A DNA stretch of 64,000 nt. It comes from Deltaproteobacteria bacterium. GTDB lineage: Bacteria; Myxococcota_A; UBA796; SXON01. Below are positions 1-8,521 of this stretch, piece by piece. Every line of letters begins with the position of its first letter. Positions within the stretch are counted from its first letter, which is position 1. A program made the translations under genes and the position numbers. Location of the stretch: assembly GCA_947445035.1 (NCBI GenBank), contig CANFCK010000004.1, forward strand, positions 1 to 64,000. Direction: 5' to 3'. The notes under the pieces were generated by a model. The model ran no database searches and had not been told where the DNA came from. It saw only the letters and a program-made list of their open reading frames with translations.

Positions 1-2
1 CC

Positions 3-290
3 GCGTCTTGGGCAGCCCCGACCGCTTCCACGCCTCGACAAAGTCCCTTTTCGACTGCGCTGGCCAACTCCGACGTCGCATGCACACCTCGCGTTCGCCA
101 TGTCGCATCGCCAGGGCTCAGGCGGTACCGGGGATCGCCGTGGGGATACATGGGTTGCCCGGTATTCGCGTGCACCCCCGAGCAGTTCCCCGACCTGATG
201 GCGGTGGCCTTGTCGCGGGGGGATGTCGCCGCGTGGGCGGCTTCGCGCGACATTGCGTTGGTTCGCGGGGATGGAAGCGCGGCGGGCTGA
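3..290 (+). CDS. C-terminal fragment of an unrecognised protein
   Basis: A reading frame without stops runs in from the left edge and ends at TGA 288-290, so only about the last 95 residues are present. The second half reads like real protein (for example WGYMGCPVFACTPEQF, then DLMAVALSRGDVAAWAAS). I do not recognise a family and see no membrane segment. It converges on the next gene, with 14 bases between the two stops. Longer frames on this stretch belong to antisense shadows of the neighbour. Confidence is limited by the missing N-terminus. Confidence 0.45.
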   Translation, partial: ASWAAPTASTPRQSPFSTALANSDVACTPRVRHVASPGLRRYRGSPWGYMGCPVFACTPEQFPDLMAVALSRGDVAAWAASRDIALVRGDGSAAG

Positions 291-304
291 GCGGCTCGTC
301 GGTA

Positions 305-1456
305 TCACTCCACCGTACACGTCCCCGGATTGTCGTAGCCGTCAGACGACCCGCCCTCATTGCACGAGTCGCCGCCAAGGTCGCAGAGGGTCCAGGTGAG
401 GCCATCGTCCGCACTGGCGCGCGCCACGTAGTCGTAGGTGCCAGCCGTTGCCGGACCCCGCAGCGTGCCCACGTACTCGTCATTGGCGAGGTCCCCGGCG
501 GTGAGACCGTCTTGATCGCCAAGATAGGCCATGCTCGACCAGCTCCAGCTCACGTCGGACTCCGGGTCCGTTCCGCGCTCTCCGACGCCAAGGTCGAAGA
601 GGATGAGGTCCCCGGGCCCGGTCCTGTCGCTGACGCCGCCCTGGTAGATCCAGGCGTAAACCTCGTCCGATATGCCATTCGGCGCGACGGAGAGCGAACA
701 CGGCCACTGAAGGTGGCAGTAGTCGACCGCCTCCTCGTTGGTGGGGGGCACGACCTCAACCAGGCCGTAGGCACCAGCGCTGCTCTTGCATACCGTCCAG
801 TCGCCGTGATCCACACGAAAACGTACGCTATAGTCGTAGTTGCCAGTCCGGGTGGACTCGAAGGTGCCGCGGTATTGGTCGCCCTCGCCCGCTTGCACCG
901 ACCAGTCCATCTCGAACCAGCCCCACAGATTGGGGTCACTTCCGGGGTTGCCGAAGCCGAGCTCAGCGTCGACTCCGGGGGGCTCACCGGCGCCGATGGT
1001 GCGGCCGTCGATGAGCACGGTGGCCAGGACTTCGGGTGAGGCTTCGCTGGCCTCGGCCTGCATCGTGGTTGGACTATCGAGGGTGCACCCCGCGATGATC
1101 GATGGTAGATCGCCGGTATCCGCAGTATCGGTGTGACTGTCCAGGTAGGTGAACGGGGCGCTGACGGCCTCGGAACGTTCGCCGACGATGAGCCAGCTTT
1201 CGCCCACACTGCCGGCGGGCGTCGTGCAATACAGCTCGGTATCGGAGAGGAAGGTCAGCTCGGCACAGGGCGCCCCCCCCACCGTCACCGCGCTTGCGCT
1301 GGTGAACCCCTGGCCCACGATGCGGACGAAGGTGCCGCCGGAGGCCGGACCAGTGTCGGGGCTCAGCTCGATGGGCCAGAGCGTCACCTCCGCGGAGTCC
1401 GGGTTGTCGTTGGCGACGATCTCTCCGGCGCAGCTCAACAGCAAGAGCAAGGTCAT
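305..1456 (-). CDS. IPT/TIG-domain lipoprotein
   Basis: Predicted 383-residue surface lipoprotein of unknown function. The start chosen is ATG 1456, which gives a very short signal MTLLLLLSC with the lipobox Cys at residue 9; upstream in-frame sequence is arginine-rich and not credible. Residues about 28-108 form an IPT/TIG immunoglobulin-like fold (LSPDTGPASGGTFVRIVGQG), found in many secreted adhesin-like proteins. The remainder has two similar modules built around YRGTFESTRTGNYDYSVRFR and YVGTLRGPATAGTYDYVARA, each ending in a W-x-x-C motif, so it probably carries a duplicated beta-sandwich. It is divergent from the VCBS protein across 41 bases, which must hold both promoters. Confidence 0.85.
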   Translation of the reverse strand: MTLLLLLSCAGEIVANDNPDSAEVTLWPIELSPDTGPASGGTFVRIVGQGFTSASAVTVGGAPCAELTFLSDTELYCTTPAGSVGESWLIVGERSEAVSAPFTYLDSHTDTADTGDLPSIIAGCTLDSPTTMQAEASEASPEVLATVLIDGRTIGAGEPPGVDAELGFGNPGSDPNLWGWFEMDWSVQAGEGDQYRGTFESTRTGNYDYSVRFRVDHGDWTVCKSSAGAYGLVEVVPPTNEEAVDYCHLQWPCSLSVAPNGISDEVYAWIYQGGVSDRTGPGDLILFDLGVGERGTDPESDVSWSWSSMAYLGDQDGLTAGDLANDEYVGTLRGPATAGTYDYVARASADDGLTWTLCDLGGDSCNEGGSSDGYDNPGTCTVE

Positions 1457-1497
1457 GGGCCGAGCATAGCCGTGCGCGCTGGGGTAGCGTAGGCCGC

Positions 1498-3321
1498 ATG
1501 TTTGTTCTTGCCGTGCTGGCCTGCGCCACCTCCAACGAATCCGCAGGCGTCGACTCCAGCCTTGACGCCGTGGGCCTGCCCGAGGGCGTGTCGGCCGAGT
1601 GGTTCTGCGGTGGCGATGCACGGTTCTACGATCGTGACCAGCCCGCGTTCACAGAGACGACGATGGACTGGGGGCTCAGCGATTTCACCGCGTCCACGAT
1701 GATTGCGTTGGACCTGGACGGCGACCGCTACCCGGACCTTGTGGTCAACGAGCAGGGCGGCGAAGGGCGGGACGACCCCGCTTCGGGCGTCTTCGGTCAC
1801 CGGGTTCTGATGAACCGAGAGGTGGCGGGGCGGCGGGTGTTCGTGGACGAGACGGTCGAGAGCGGACTCATCGTCGGTGCCGACGGGCGCTCCGGGTCCG
1901 GTCACGGGGTGTACGTCGGCGCGGATGTCGATGGGGATGGCGACGTGGACCTCTTCGCGGGGCGCTCGCACGACAAGGGCGCCGAAGATGTCACCGGCGA
2001 ACGCAACGCGATCTTCCTCAACGATGGCGCCGGACACTTCACCCGCCTCGCCGAAAGCGGGCTGGAGACCGAAGACGCCATGCCGACGGTCAGCGCGGCG
2101 TTTACGGAGGTGGACGGCGACGGAATTGCGGATTTGTGGCTGGTCAACTGGTACGAGGAGTACGGAAGCAGCCAGAACTCCCTGCCGCCCAAATTGTATC
2201 GGGGCGTGGGCGACGGGCATTTCACGGACGTCTCTGACGGCACCGCGATGGACCTCAAGGCTACCCGGACGAGCAACGCGTGGACGCAGCGCGAGAATCG
2301 GCGCCCTGGGTTTGGTGCCACCGCCTGCGACCTCGATGGGGACCGCTCTCCGGAGCTTTTGCAGTCAACCTACGCGCGCAGCTGGAACCTCATGTTCACC
2401 CAGCGGGACGGGGACTGGGTTGAAATCGGCGAAGAGGCTGGCTTCGACGAAGATGACAACCTCGATTATTCGGACAATCTCTACTATGTGTGTTGGTGTT
2501 CGGTGACCGGCGGCTGCGATCCGGAGCCGGCCTTCGCCTGTCCCGACCCCCGGTATTCGGCGTGGACCCCCGGGTACGATGATCATCCTTCCCGTCTGGG
2601 TGGCAACACCTTCACCACGGTGTGCGGCGATGTCGACAACGATGGGGACGCCGACCTGTTCAACGCCGAGATTCGCCATGAGTGGGCGGGGGTCTCTGCC
2701 GACGAATCTCAGCTCTTGGTCAACGATGGTACCGGCCACTTCGAACACGGCGACAGCGCGGCGCTGGGGCTCGACCGCAACGGCGGCAACGATCACACCG
2801 ATCTCGGCGACTTGCACGCCGCGTTCTTGGATTACGACAACGACGGTTGGAAAGACCTTCTCGTCGGCGAGAGTGATTATCCAGACACCCAGTTCTGGAC
2901 TTGGCACAACGAAGGGGACGGCACCTGGGAGGAAGACAGTGACGAATCCGGTCTGAACCAGCCCTGGCCGCACGGAATCGCGGTGGCCGACTTCGATCTC
3001 GACGGCGACGTCGATGTGGTGACGGGCTCGTCCCACGCCCGGGGGGGCTCGCCGTGGGTCGTCAACTCACTGCACCTCTATGAGAATGGGTTGGGCGGCA
3101 GTTCGCTGCGACTGTCGGGCGTTGGCCTCGGCTCGGAAGTGGTCGTGTCGACCGCGGGGATGACCCAGAGCTTCGAGGTTGGTGGCGGCTACGGCGTGGG
3201 CGGCATGCAGCATGATCTGGCGCTCACGATCGGCCTTGCGGGGGCGTGCGAGGTTGAGTCGATCGCGATCACGCCGCCCTTCGGCGAGACCACCAGCACC
3301 GGCACGATGTCGAGTCGGTAA
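1498..3321 (+). CDS. CRTAC-like VCBS/FG-GAP repeat protein
   Basis: Secreted beta-propeller protein of 607 residues. At least seven calcium-binding FG-GAP/VCBS motifs of the type D(L/V)DGD..PDL occur from about residue 70 to 510 (for example DLDGDRYPDL, DVDGDGDVDL, DVDNDGDADL, DFDLDGDVDV). Residues about 535-600 resemble the ASPIC/UnbV domain that ends CRTAC-type proteins (QSFEVGGGYGVGG). Start ATG 1498 gives MFVLAVLAC, a minimal lipoprotein-like signal; no other start codon lies upstream in frame. Proteins of this type are usually extracellular and their ligands are unknown. The downstream gene starts 11 bases after the stop, so the two are probably cotranscribed. Confidence 0.85.
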   Translation: MFVLAVLACATSNESAGVDSSLDAVGLPEGVSAEWFCGGDARFYDRDQPAFTETTMDWGLSDFTASTMIALDLDGDRYPDLVVNEQGGEGRDDPASGVFGHRVLMNREVAGRRVFVDETVESGLIVGADGRSGSGHGVYVGADVDGDGDVDLFAGRSHDKGAEDVTGERNAIFLNDGAGHFTRLAESGLETEDAMPTVSAAFTEVDGDGIADLWLVNWYEEYGSSQNSLPPKLYRGVGDGHFTDVSDGTAMDLKATRTSNAWTQRENRRPGFGATACDLDGDRSPELLQSTYARSWNLMFTQRDGDWVEIGEEAGFDEDDNLDYSDNLYYVCWCSVTGGCDPEPAFACPDPRYSAWTPGYDDHPSRLGGNTFTTVCGDVDNDGDADLFNAEIRHEWAGVSADESQLLVNDGTGHFEHGDSAALGLDRNGGNDHTDLGDLHAAFLDYDNDGWKDLLVGESDYPDTQFWTWHNEGDGTWEEDSDESGLNQPWPHGIAVADFDLDGDVDVVTGSSHARGGSPWVVNSLHLYENGLGGSSLRLSGVGLGSEVVVSTAGMTQSFEVGGGYGVGGMQHDLALTIGLAGACEVESIAITPPFGETTSTGTMSSR

Positions 3322-3332
3322 CCGAGGTGACC

Positions 3333-4262
3333 ATGGTTGTTTTTTACTTCATCGCCGTGGCCGCTGCCGGCGAGCTGTCGGTCGGCCCGGGGACGGTCGT
3401 CGTCGTCACCGACGTAGGCGGCGCCGATCCCAACGCGATGGAGCGAGGCGCACTTTTGGGAGAGGTCTGCATCGTCGGCACCCCGTCGTTGTACTCCAAG
3501 GGCGACGGCTGGTGGAGGGGCCGGCTGCACTGCGCCAACCACATCACCTACAACGTCACCGGCGTGGCCGTCGGCGTGCCGGGCTCCGCGCTTTTGCCAC
3601 CCGCGTTCAGTGGGGAGACCCTCGCGGGTCAGCTTGGCAAGACGATCAAGTTCGACGTGCCGGTCGCGCCCGTCGGCACGCTGGCCAAACCGACGGTGCC
3701 CGCGCCGGTGATCGTGTCGTCGCCGACCGTTGCGCCGGAGGAGGCGCTGCGTCGTGCGGCCACCTCTGGGGAGGCGGTTCGCATCGTGGCGGTTTCGCCC
3801 GAGGACGCCTTTTACACCGAAGCCGACTCGCTCATCGGTCGAAATTGTTACCCGACCGAGGCGATGCGGTACCAGGAGGACGGGTGGCAGGGTGGGCCGA
3901 TGACCTGCCGGGACGGGCAGAGCTACTACTTCTACAAGGCGGCGTTGGGCGCCGATCCCTCCCACGCTGACCTGGACCTTCCGGTGAAACCGCCGCTGGG
4001 CGTCGGTCCCGTCGCACCTGTGCCCCCGAAGCCGGTGCCGGTGGGTCCGGTGGCAGGGGCGCTCATCGAAGGCACACGGGTGAAGATCCTGGAAATATCG
4101 AGTGATCAAGCCTACTTCGCTGAGAGCGGCGCGCTGGTGGGCAAGCGCTGCCGCGTCACCGGCGATCTCCATCCACGAGCCGACGTCGTGTGGTTTGAAG
4201 GTGGGCTCACCTGCGGGAGTCGGTACTTGTACCTGTCGAAGGTCAAGGTGGAGCGGTTGTAG
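3333..4262 (+). CDS. Exported protein with three copies of an unrecognised repeat
   Basis: 309 residues with an N-terminal signal peptide (MVVFYFIAVAAAGELSV) and no lipobox. ATG 3333 is preferred over GTG 3327 because GAGG at 3324-3327 sits at normal Shine-Dalgarno spacing. It contains three copies of a module of about 60 residues: a divergent one near residues 15-80, a clear one near 145-205 and one near 250-309. The module runs G..V.I..V...(D/E)..(Y/F)........(L/I).G(R/K).C, then W..G...C.....Y(Y/L)(F/Y) and KA.L. The modules are separated by proline/valine-rich linkers. The same module occurs twice in the lipoprotein at 5235-5834. I do not recognise the family. The conserved two cysteines may form a disulphide in an SH3-like fold, but that is inference. 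Confidence 0.75.
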   Translation: MVVFYFIAVAAAGELSVGPGTVVVVTDVGGADPNAMERGALLGEVCIVGTPSLYSKGDGWWRGRLHCANHITYNVTGVAVGVPGSALLPPAFSGETLAGQLGKTIKFDVPVAPVGTLAKPTVPAPVIVSSPTVAPEEALRRAATSGEAVRIVAVSPEDAFYTEADSLIGRNCYPTEAMRYQEDGWQGGPMTCRDGQSYYFYKAALGADPSHADLDLPVKPPLGVGPVAPVPPKPVPVGPVAGALIEGTRVKILEISSDQAYFAESGALVGKRCRVTGDLHPRADVVWFEGGLTCGSRYLYLSKVKVERL

Positions 4263-4304
4263 CCACGGCCGTGCTCGTCGCCGTGATTGCCGCCGGTAGC
4301 CCCG

Positions 4305-4345
4305 CCGCGCCTCCGGCGCCGCCGCCGCGCCGCGCCTCCGGCGCC
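4305..4345. repeat. GC-rich 16-bp direct repeat, two copies
   Basis: The same 16 bases occur at 4305-4320 and 4330-4345. Each contains a small hairpin (gcgcc-tcc-ggcgc). The copies lie just after the stop of the exported repeat protein, between two convergent genes. They could be a remnant of an intergenic palindromic element or part of a transcription end region. Confidence 0.4.
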
Positions 4346-4385
4346 CGTCGGCACCAAGCTGCCCTCTCACGCCGATGAACATCGA

Positions 4386-4410
4386 GTTTGGTGTCGTAGC
4401 GACATCAAAC
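4386..4410. terminator. Intergenic hairpin between convergent genes
   Basis: An 11-base-pair inverted repeat (4386-4396 with 4400-4410, one G-T pair, three-base loop) lies in the roughly 250-base gap between the plus-strand gene ending at 4262 and the minus-strand fragment ending at 4511. There is no T-run on either side, so a bidirectional terminator is plausible but not certain. The gap holds no convincing gene. Confidence 0.45.
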
Positions 4411-4510
4411 TTGCACCTCACACTCACGACAGCGCGATTGGGTGCCGCCGGCCGTCTCATCCCATCTGCCGCTTCGGCCGCCGTCGCTGGAAGGTTCGTC
4501 TGGCGGAGGC

Positions 4511-4924
4511 CTACGGCGTCTCGCAGATGTAGCCGGTGCTCAGACCGGAGCACCGATGGTCGTTCCAGGCCCCGCTGTCGTAGGGGTGGGCACAGTCTTC
4601 GTCGCCAGAGTTGTTCGGTTCGCCCGACCCCCAGTTGGTGTAGGAGGCGTCGTCGCCGTTCTGCCACACCCAGGAGCCCTCCGACGCCAGGTCGTTGAAC
4701 CCGATCCACGGATCGGCCACATCAACGCCATTGCAGACCTCGACGCCGGCCGGAGACACGGTCGCCTCGGTGTCATCACACTCGTCGGCATTGTCGACAT
4801 AGACCTGCGGCGCAGCGCAAGCGACCGAGGCGTAGCGCGCGCTCCCGTACCCGTCGCCGTCGTAGTCGATGTACCAGGTTGTCGCGTCGGCGTCACCATC
4901 ATCGCAGTCGTCACAGACACGCGA
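4511..4924 (-). pseudogene. Remnant of a metal-motif/C-type-lectin protein
   Basis: The frame encodes two metal-binding motif segments (VCDDCDDGDADATTWYIDYD, then DECDDTEATVSPAGVEVCNG) and then only the second half of a C-type lectin domain (PWIGFNDLASEGSWVW through DCAHPYDSGAW to GYICETP). Compared with the intact relative at 59691-60965, the first half of the lectin domain (about 40 residues before WIG) is missing after EVCNGVD. The DCDD segment also runs straight into TTWYIDYDGDGYG. There is no signal peptide or believable start: upstream the frame becomes low-complexity antisense of the next plus-strand genes. This looks like a gene that lost its 5' end and internal blocks. Confidence 0.65.
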
Positions 4925-4944
4925 CCCGTCCCCGGCGGCGTCGG

Positions 4945-5141
4945 TGGGGCGCCTCTCCGGGCCCGAGGCGCACGTCGTCGCGACGTTCGGCAACTTTGGC
5001 CAGGATACGACCGTGGAGTATCGCCTGCTCTGGTCGAGCGAAGGGTGGCGCGTCGATGATGTGTTGTGCGGCAGCGAGTCGTTGGCCGGTGTGCTGCGGG
5101 ACCGGGGGGGAGCGGTAGAGCCGGGCAAGCGCCGTCGCTGA
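4945..5141 (+). pseudogene. C-terminal remnant of an NTF2/DUF3828-like protein
   Basis: The plus frame ending at TGA 5139-5141 reads EAHVVATFGNFGQDTTVEYR, then LLWSSEGWRVDDVLCGSESL, the typical last two strands of DUF3828/NTF2-like secreted proteins (V.A.F.N.....V.Y.L....GWR.DDV). Everything upstream in this frame is antisense of the lectin remnant, so the N-terminal part and start are missing. Its broken end abuts the broken end of the divergent lectin remnant, which suggests one deletion removed both 5' halves. Confidence 0.5.
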
Positions 5142-5234
5142 CCGGGCGTGCCGACGCCCGCGGTCCCCGGGGAGGGTTTTTCCTCGCGAAAACGAACCCC
5201 TTTGGTTAGCCAGCCTTGCCCCCTGAGAGTTCCC

Positions 5235-5834
5235 GTGAAGCTTCTCCTTCCCGTCGGCATGCTTGTCTTTGCAGCCGGTGCTTGTTGCTGTTGTGGCGAC
5301 TTCGGCGACGACTTCGATCCCGCCTCCCTCGGCCTGCCCGTCACGCCTGAGTTCCCGACGCCGACACCGGGTACCGCCACATCGATCATCCCCTCTGGCC
5401 ACAGCGTCAAGGTGGTGTCGATCCAGTCGGACGACGCCTACTACACCGACCGCGCCAAAATCGAAGGCCGCGACTGCCTCACCACGGGCGACACCACGAA
5501 CAACGATGGGTTCCAGGGGGGCGCGGTCACCTGCGGCACCGACAGCTATTACTTCTACAAGGCCACGCTCGAAGACCTGGGCATTGCGCCGCCCGCCGCC
5601 GGTGCTGTCGACGGTATCCGTGCCACGGAGTCGATCCCCTCCGGCGCTCGCGTCAAGATACTCGATGTCGCCTCGGACGACGCCTACTACGGCGATCGGA
5701 CCAACATGGTGGGCAAGCTGTGCACGATGCAGGAAGCCAGCTCGCTCAAAGAGGTCGAGTGGCACGGCGGCAGCATCAACTGCGATGACGGCAGCAGCTA
5801 CTACTTATACAAGGCCGCGCTCGAAAAGCAGTAG
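5235..5834 (+). CDS. Lipoprotein with two copies of the unrecognised repeat
   Basis: 199 residues. GTG 5235 is chosen because GAGAG at 5225-5229 lies upstream at good spacing and because it gives a signal peptide ending FAAGAC, with the lipid-modified Cys at about residue 17 followed by three more cysteines. After a Pro/Thr linker come two repeats of about 60 residues, near 55-115 and 135-199. Each has the pattern V(K)(V/I)..(V/I).SDDAYY, a G(R/K).C site, a G(G).(V/I).C site and a SYY(F/L)YKA.LE ending. These match the repeats in the protein at 3333-4262. The two genes flank the deletion scar, so they may once have been adjacent parts of one locus. Function unknown. Confidence 0.8.
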   Translation: MKLLLPVGMLVFAAGACCCCGDFGDDFDPASLGLPVTPEFPTPTPGTATSIIPSGHSVKVVSIQSDDAYYTDRAKIEGRDCLTTGDTTNNDGFQGGAVTCGTDSYYFYKATLEDLGIAPPAAGAVDGIRATESIPSGARVKILDVASDDAYYGDRTNMVGKLCTMQEASSLKEVEWHGGSINCDDGSSYYLYKAALEKQ

Positions 5835-5855
5835 CCTCGGGCGGCCTGGCCGGCG

Positions 5856-8519
5856 CTATCCGGCTCCGCCCCAGAACAGGTACACCGCGCCGGCCCCGCT
5901 GGCGGCGCTGGCTTCACTGGGCGCACCCACAAGGATGTCGTCGGTGCCGTCCCCGTCGATATCACCGGCGCCGCCGACAGCCTCTCCAGCGCTGTCGCGC
6001 GCGCTTTCGCCCAGGACCGTCGCCCCCGCGCCAGAAAGGCTTCCGGTAGGCAGGCTGGTGGCTCCGTACAACAGGTAGGCGGCGCCGGCGCCGCTGCCCG
6101 AGCTCTCGTCGTAGTAGGCGCCGACGAGCACGTCGTTGCGCCCGTCGTTGTCGGTGTCGCCGGGGCCCGAGACGGCGTCGCCAGCACGGTCGGAGGCGTC
6201 GATCCCCCGGAGGGTGGAGTCGGCGCTGCCGAGGGCTGTGGTGACCGGCGTGCCTTGGCCGAGGACCAGGTAGGCGCTGCCCGCCGCGGCCCCGCCGTTG
6301 TCGTTCTCGGGGGCACCGATGGCCAGGTCGCCGTAGCCATCCCCGTTGACGTCTCCCAGCCCAGCCACCGACGCGCCCGCGGTGTCGCCCGTGGCCTCGC
6401 CGGTGTAGGCGGCGTCGGCTCCGGAGGAGAGCGTCACGTTCCCGAGGCTGGTGGACCCGAGCACCAACCACGCCTTGTTCGCCTGCTCGTCGCCGACCAG
6501 GACGTCGTCCACGCCGTCGCCATCGACATCGTCGAGCAGGGCAACCGCGCCGCCGGCGCCGGTCCCACCGGTGAGCTTGGCCCACTTGGTGAGCGTCTCG
6601 GCGTCGTACAGGTAAGCGGCGCCGGTGCCCGTCGCCCCGGCGAGCACGTCGATGGCACCGTCGTCATCGACGTCGCGGCCACAATCCAAGCTGGCGCCGA
6701 GCACCTCGTTGTTGGCGCCGTTCACCTCGTCGTCAGCGGCGGAGGCGGCGCCGGCGCCACGGGTTCCGGACCACAGGTACACCGCGCCGCCGAGCGTCCC
6801 GTAGCCGGGGGCGGAGAAGACGACGTCGTCACTGCCATCCGCGTCTACGTCCCCACACGCCGCCACAGCCACGCCGAGCTCGTCGCCTGATGCCTCGGCG
6901 GTGATCGCCACCCCGGCGCTGACCGAGCCGCTGCTGAGCGAGCCGCCATCGAGCAGATAGACCGTGCCGCCGGTGCCATACCCCCAACAACCGGTCGCGA
7001 GATCGGTGGTGCCGTCTGCGTCGCGGTCGCCCGCGCGGGACACCGCCGCGCCACAGAAACCGTTGGCGCCGGCCCCCGTGAGCTTGACGTCGGCGCCACT
7101 GAGATTGAGGCTCCCAGCCAGCGCACACAGGCTGTCGCCGCCGCTGCAGTCGTTGTCGGCGCCGTCCTCGCAGGCCTCCGTCGCGCCGGACCACGACAGG
7201 GCCTCCCCATCATCGCAGTCGTCGTCGTTGCTCGCCCAGCCGCGGCCCGCGTCGCAACGATTTCCGGGCGTCAAGGCGTCTCCATAGCCGTCGCCATCGG
7301 TGTCCTCGTAGTGTCGCGTCTGCCCGGTGGCGCTGGAGTCGTCGTCGTCGGCGTCACCATCGCAGTCCTCGTCGCGGTCACTGCTGTCGCACACCTCCGC
7401 CCCGCCCGGGTTGACGGTGGCCAGGCTGTCGTCGCAGTCTCCCGACACGGTGGCGTACCCGTCGAGGATCGCACAACTCACGACGGCGGCACCCCGGCCA
7501 TAGCCGTCGCCGTCGCTGTCGACCCACAGGCGGAAGCTGGTTTCGGCGTCAGTGTCGATGATGCCATCGCAGTCTTCGTCGACGCCGGTTTCACATTGTT
7601 CAAACGCCCCCGGGCTGACCTCAGGGTCGTCGTCGTCACAGTCACCAGCCAGGGCAGCGTGGCCCTCCGGGAGCTCGCAGGCGTCTTTGGGGTAGCTGTC
7701 GTCCCCGTAGCCGTCGCCGTCGTCGTCGTCGTACCAGGTGGTCATGCCGGCGGCGTCGTCGTCGACCTCGCCGTTGCAGTCGTCGTCGAGTCCGTTGCAC
7801 TGCTCGGTGCCGTCGGGGTTGACACTGGGGTTGGCGTCGTCGCAGTCGTCACCGCCGAGCCGTGCGTCGGCATACCCATCGCCGTCTTCATCTCCGCCGG
7901 TTGCAGAGAAGTGAACATTCAGCGCACCGATACCGCCGTTGGCGTCGGTCGCGCTCAGCCCGATGTCCCACTCGCCCAGGGCCAGCGCGTCGGCCAGGAA
8001 CAGGACCTCGCCGCCCCCGAGCACGGACCGCGGCGCGGTCGCGGCGCTGGCCCCGATCCCCGTCCACGAGAGCGCGATTTCGCCGATGCCATCGAGGTCA
8101 TCGGCGTCGAGGATCGTCGCGCTCACCTGAAACGGCCCACCGGCGAGAACGACGCCGCCTTCGACCGGGTTGGAGAAGGTGACCACGGGAGACCCGTTGA
8201 GGAATCCGGTGAAGGTGCGCTCGGCCTCGGCGCGCTCTCCGTCGCCGTCGGTCGCTTGGGCGCTGAGCTTGAAGGGCCCGAGCGGGAGCGCTGTCGTGGT
8301 GAACGTCGCCTCACCGGCGTCCGTGTCCAAGGTCCACTCGCCTTCCACGGTGCCGCCATCGATTTGGAAGCGGAGTTCGACGTCGTCGATGGCGTCAGCG
8401 GGGGTGATCTCCACCACCAACGCCGACGGGGCGCCGGCCGCCACCCGCGCGCCGGACTCCGGCGACACGAAGTGGAGGGACAGCCCGTTGGTGCACGCCA
8501 GGAGCAGCAGAATCGCCAT
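5856..8519 (-). CDS. FG-GAP propeller lipoprotein with metal-binding motifs
   Basis: Large (887 residues) predicted surface lipoprotein. ATG 8519 gives MAILLLLAC with the lipobox Cys at residue 9; a GTG a few codons upstream would lengthen the signal and overlap the preceding gene. Residues about 12-205 hold two Ig-like domains. Residues about 210-465 carry five or six metal-binding motif repeats (DGDGYGD, then GDCDD, then NP.G.E.CNG.DDDC). Residues about 470-887 form an FG-GAP/integrin-alpha-type propeller (GDVDADGSDDVVFSAPGYG, GLGDVNGDGYGDLAIGAPEN and related). The role is probably adhesion or cell-surface binding. It starts 2 bases after the stop of the upstream gene, so the two form an operon. 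Confidence 0.88.
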   Translation of the reverse strand: MAILLLLACTNGLSLHFVSPESGARVAAGAPSALVVEITPADAIDDVELRFQIDGGTVEGEWTLDTDAGEATFTTTALPLGPFKLSAQATDGDGERAEAERTFTGFLNGSPVVTFSNPVEGGVVLAGGPFQVSATILDADDLDGIGEIALSWTGIGASAATAPRSVLGGGEVLFLADALALGEWDIGLSATDANGGIGALNVHFSATGGDEDGDGYADARLGGDDCDDANPSVNPDGTEQCNGLDDDCNGEVDDDAAGMTTWYDDDDGDGYGDDSYPKDACELPEGHAALAGDCDDDDPEVSPGAFEQCETGVDEDCDGIIDTDAETSFRLWVDSDGDGYGRGAAVVSCAILDGYATVSGDCDDSLATVNPGGAEVCDSSDRDEDCDGDADDDDSSATGQTRHYEDTDGDGYGDALTPGNRCDAGRGWASNDDDCDDGEALSWSGATEACEDGADNDCSGGDSLCALAGSLNLSGADVKLTGAGANGFCGAAVSRAGDRDADGTTDLATGCWGYGTGGTVYLLDGGSLSSGSVSAGVAITAEASGDELGVAVAACGDVDADGSDDVVFSAPGYGTLGGAVYLWSGTRGAGAASAADDEVNGANNEVLGASLDCGRDVDDDGAIDVLAGATGTGAAYLYDAETLTKWAKLTGGTGAGGAVALLDDVDGDGVDDVLVGDEQANKAWLVLGSTSLGNVTLSSGADAAYTGEATGDTAGASVAGLGDVNGDGYGDLAIGAPENDNGGAAAGSAYLVLGQGTPVTTALGSADSTLRGIDASDRAGDAVSGPGDTDNDGRNDVLVGAYYDESSGSGAGAAYLLYGATSLPTGSLSGAGATVLGESARDSAGEAVGGAGDIDGDGTDDILVGAPSEASAASGAGAVYLFWGGAG

Positions 8520-8521
8520 GG

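Noticed and set aside
8..1039. A 343-codon plus-strand frame near the left edge
   Set aside because: It is antisense of the IPT/TIG lipoprotein and lacks any motif. The minus frame has a signal peptide and a domain.
3189..4709. A 506-codon minus-strand frame
   Set aside because: It is Arg-rich and antisense to the exported repeat protein. Only the lectin frame near its 5' end has real protein features.
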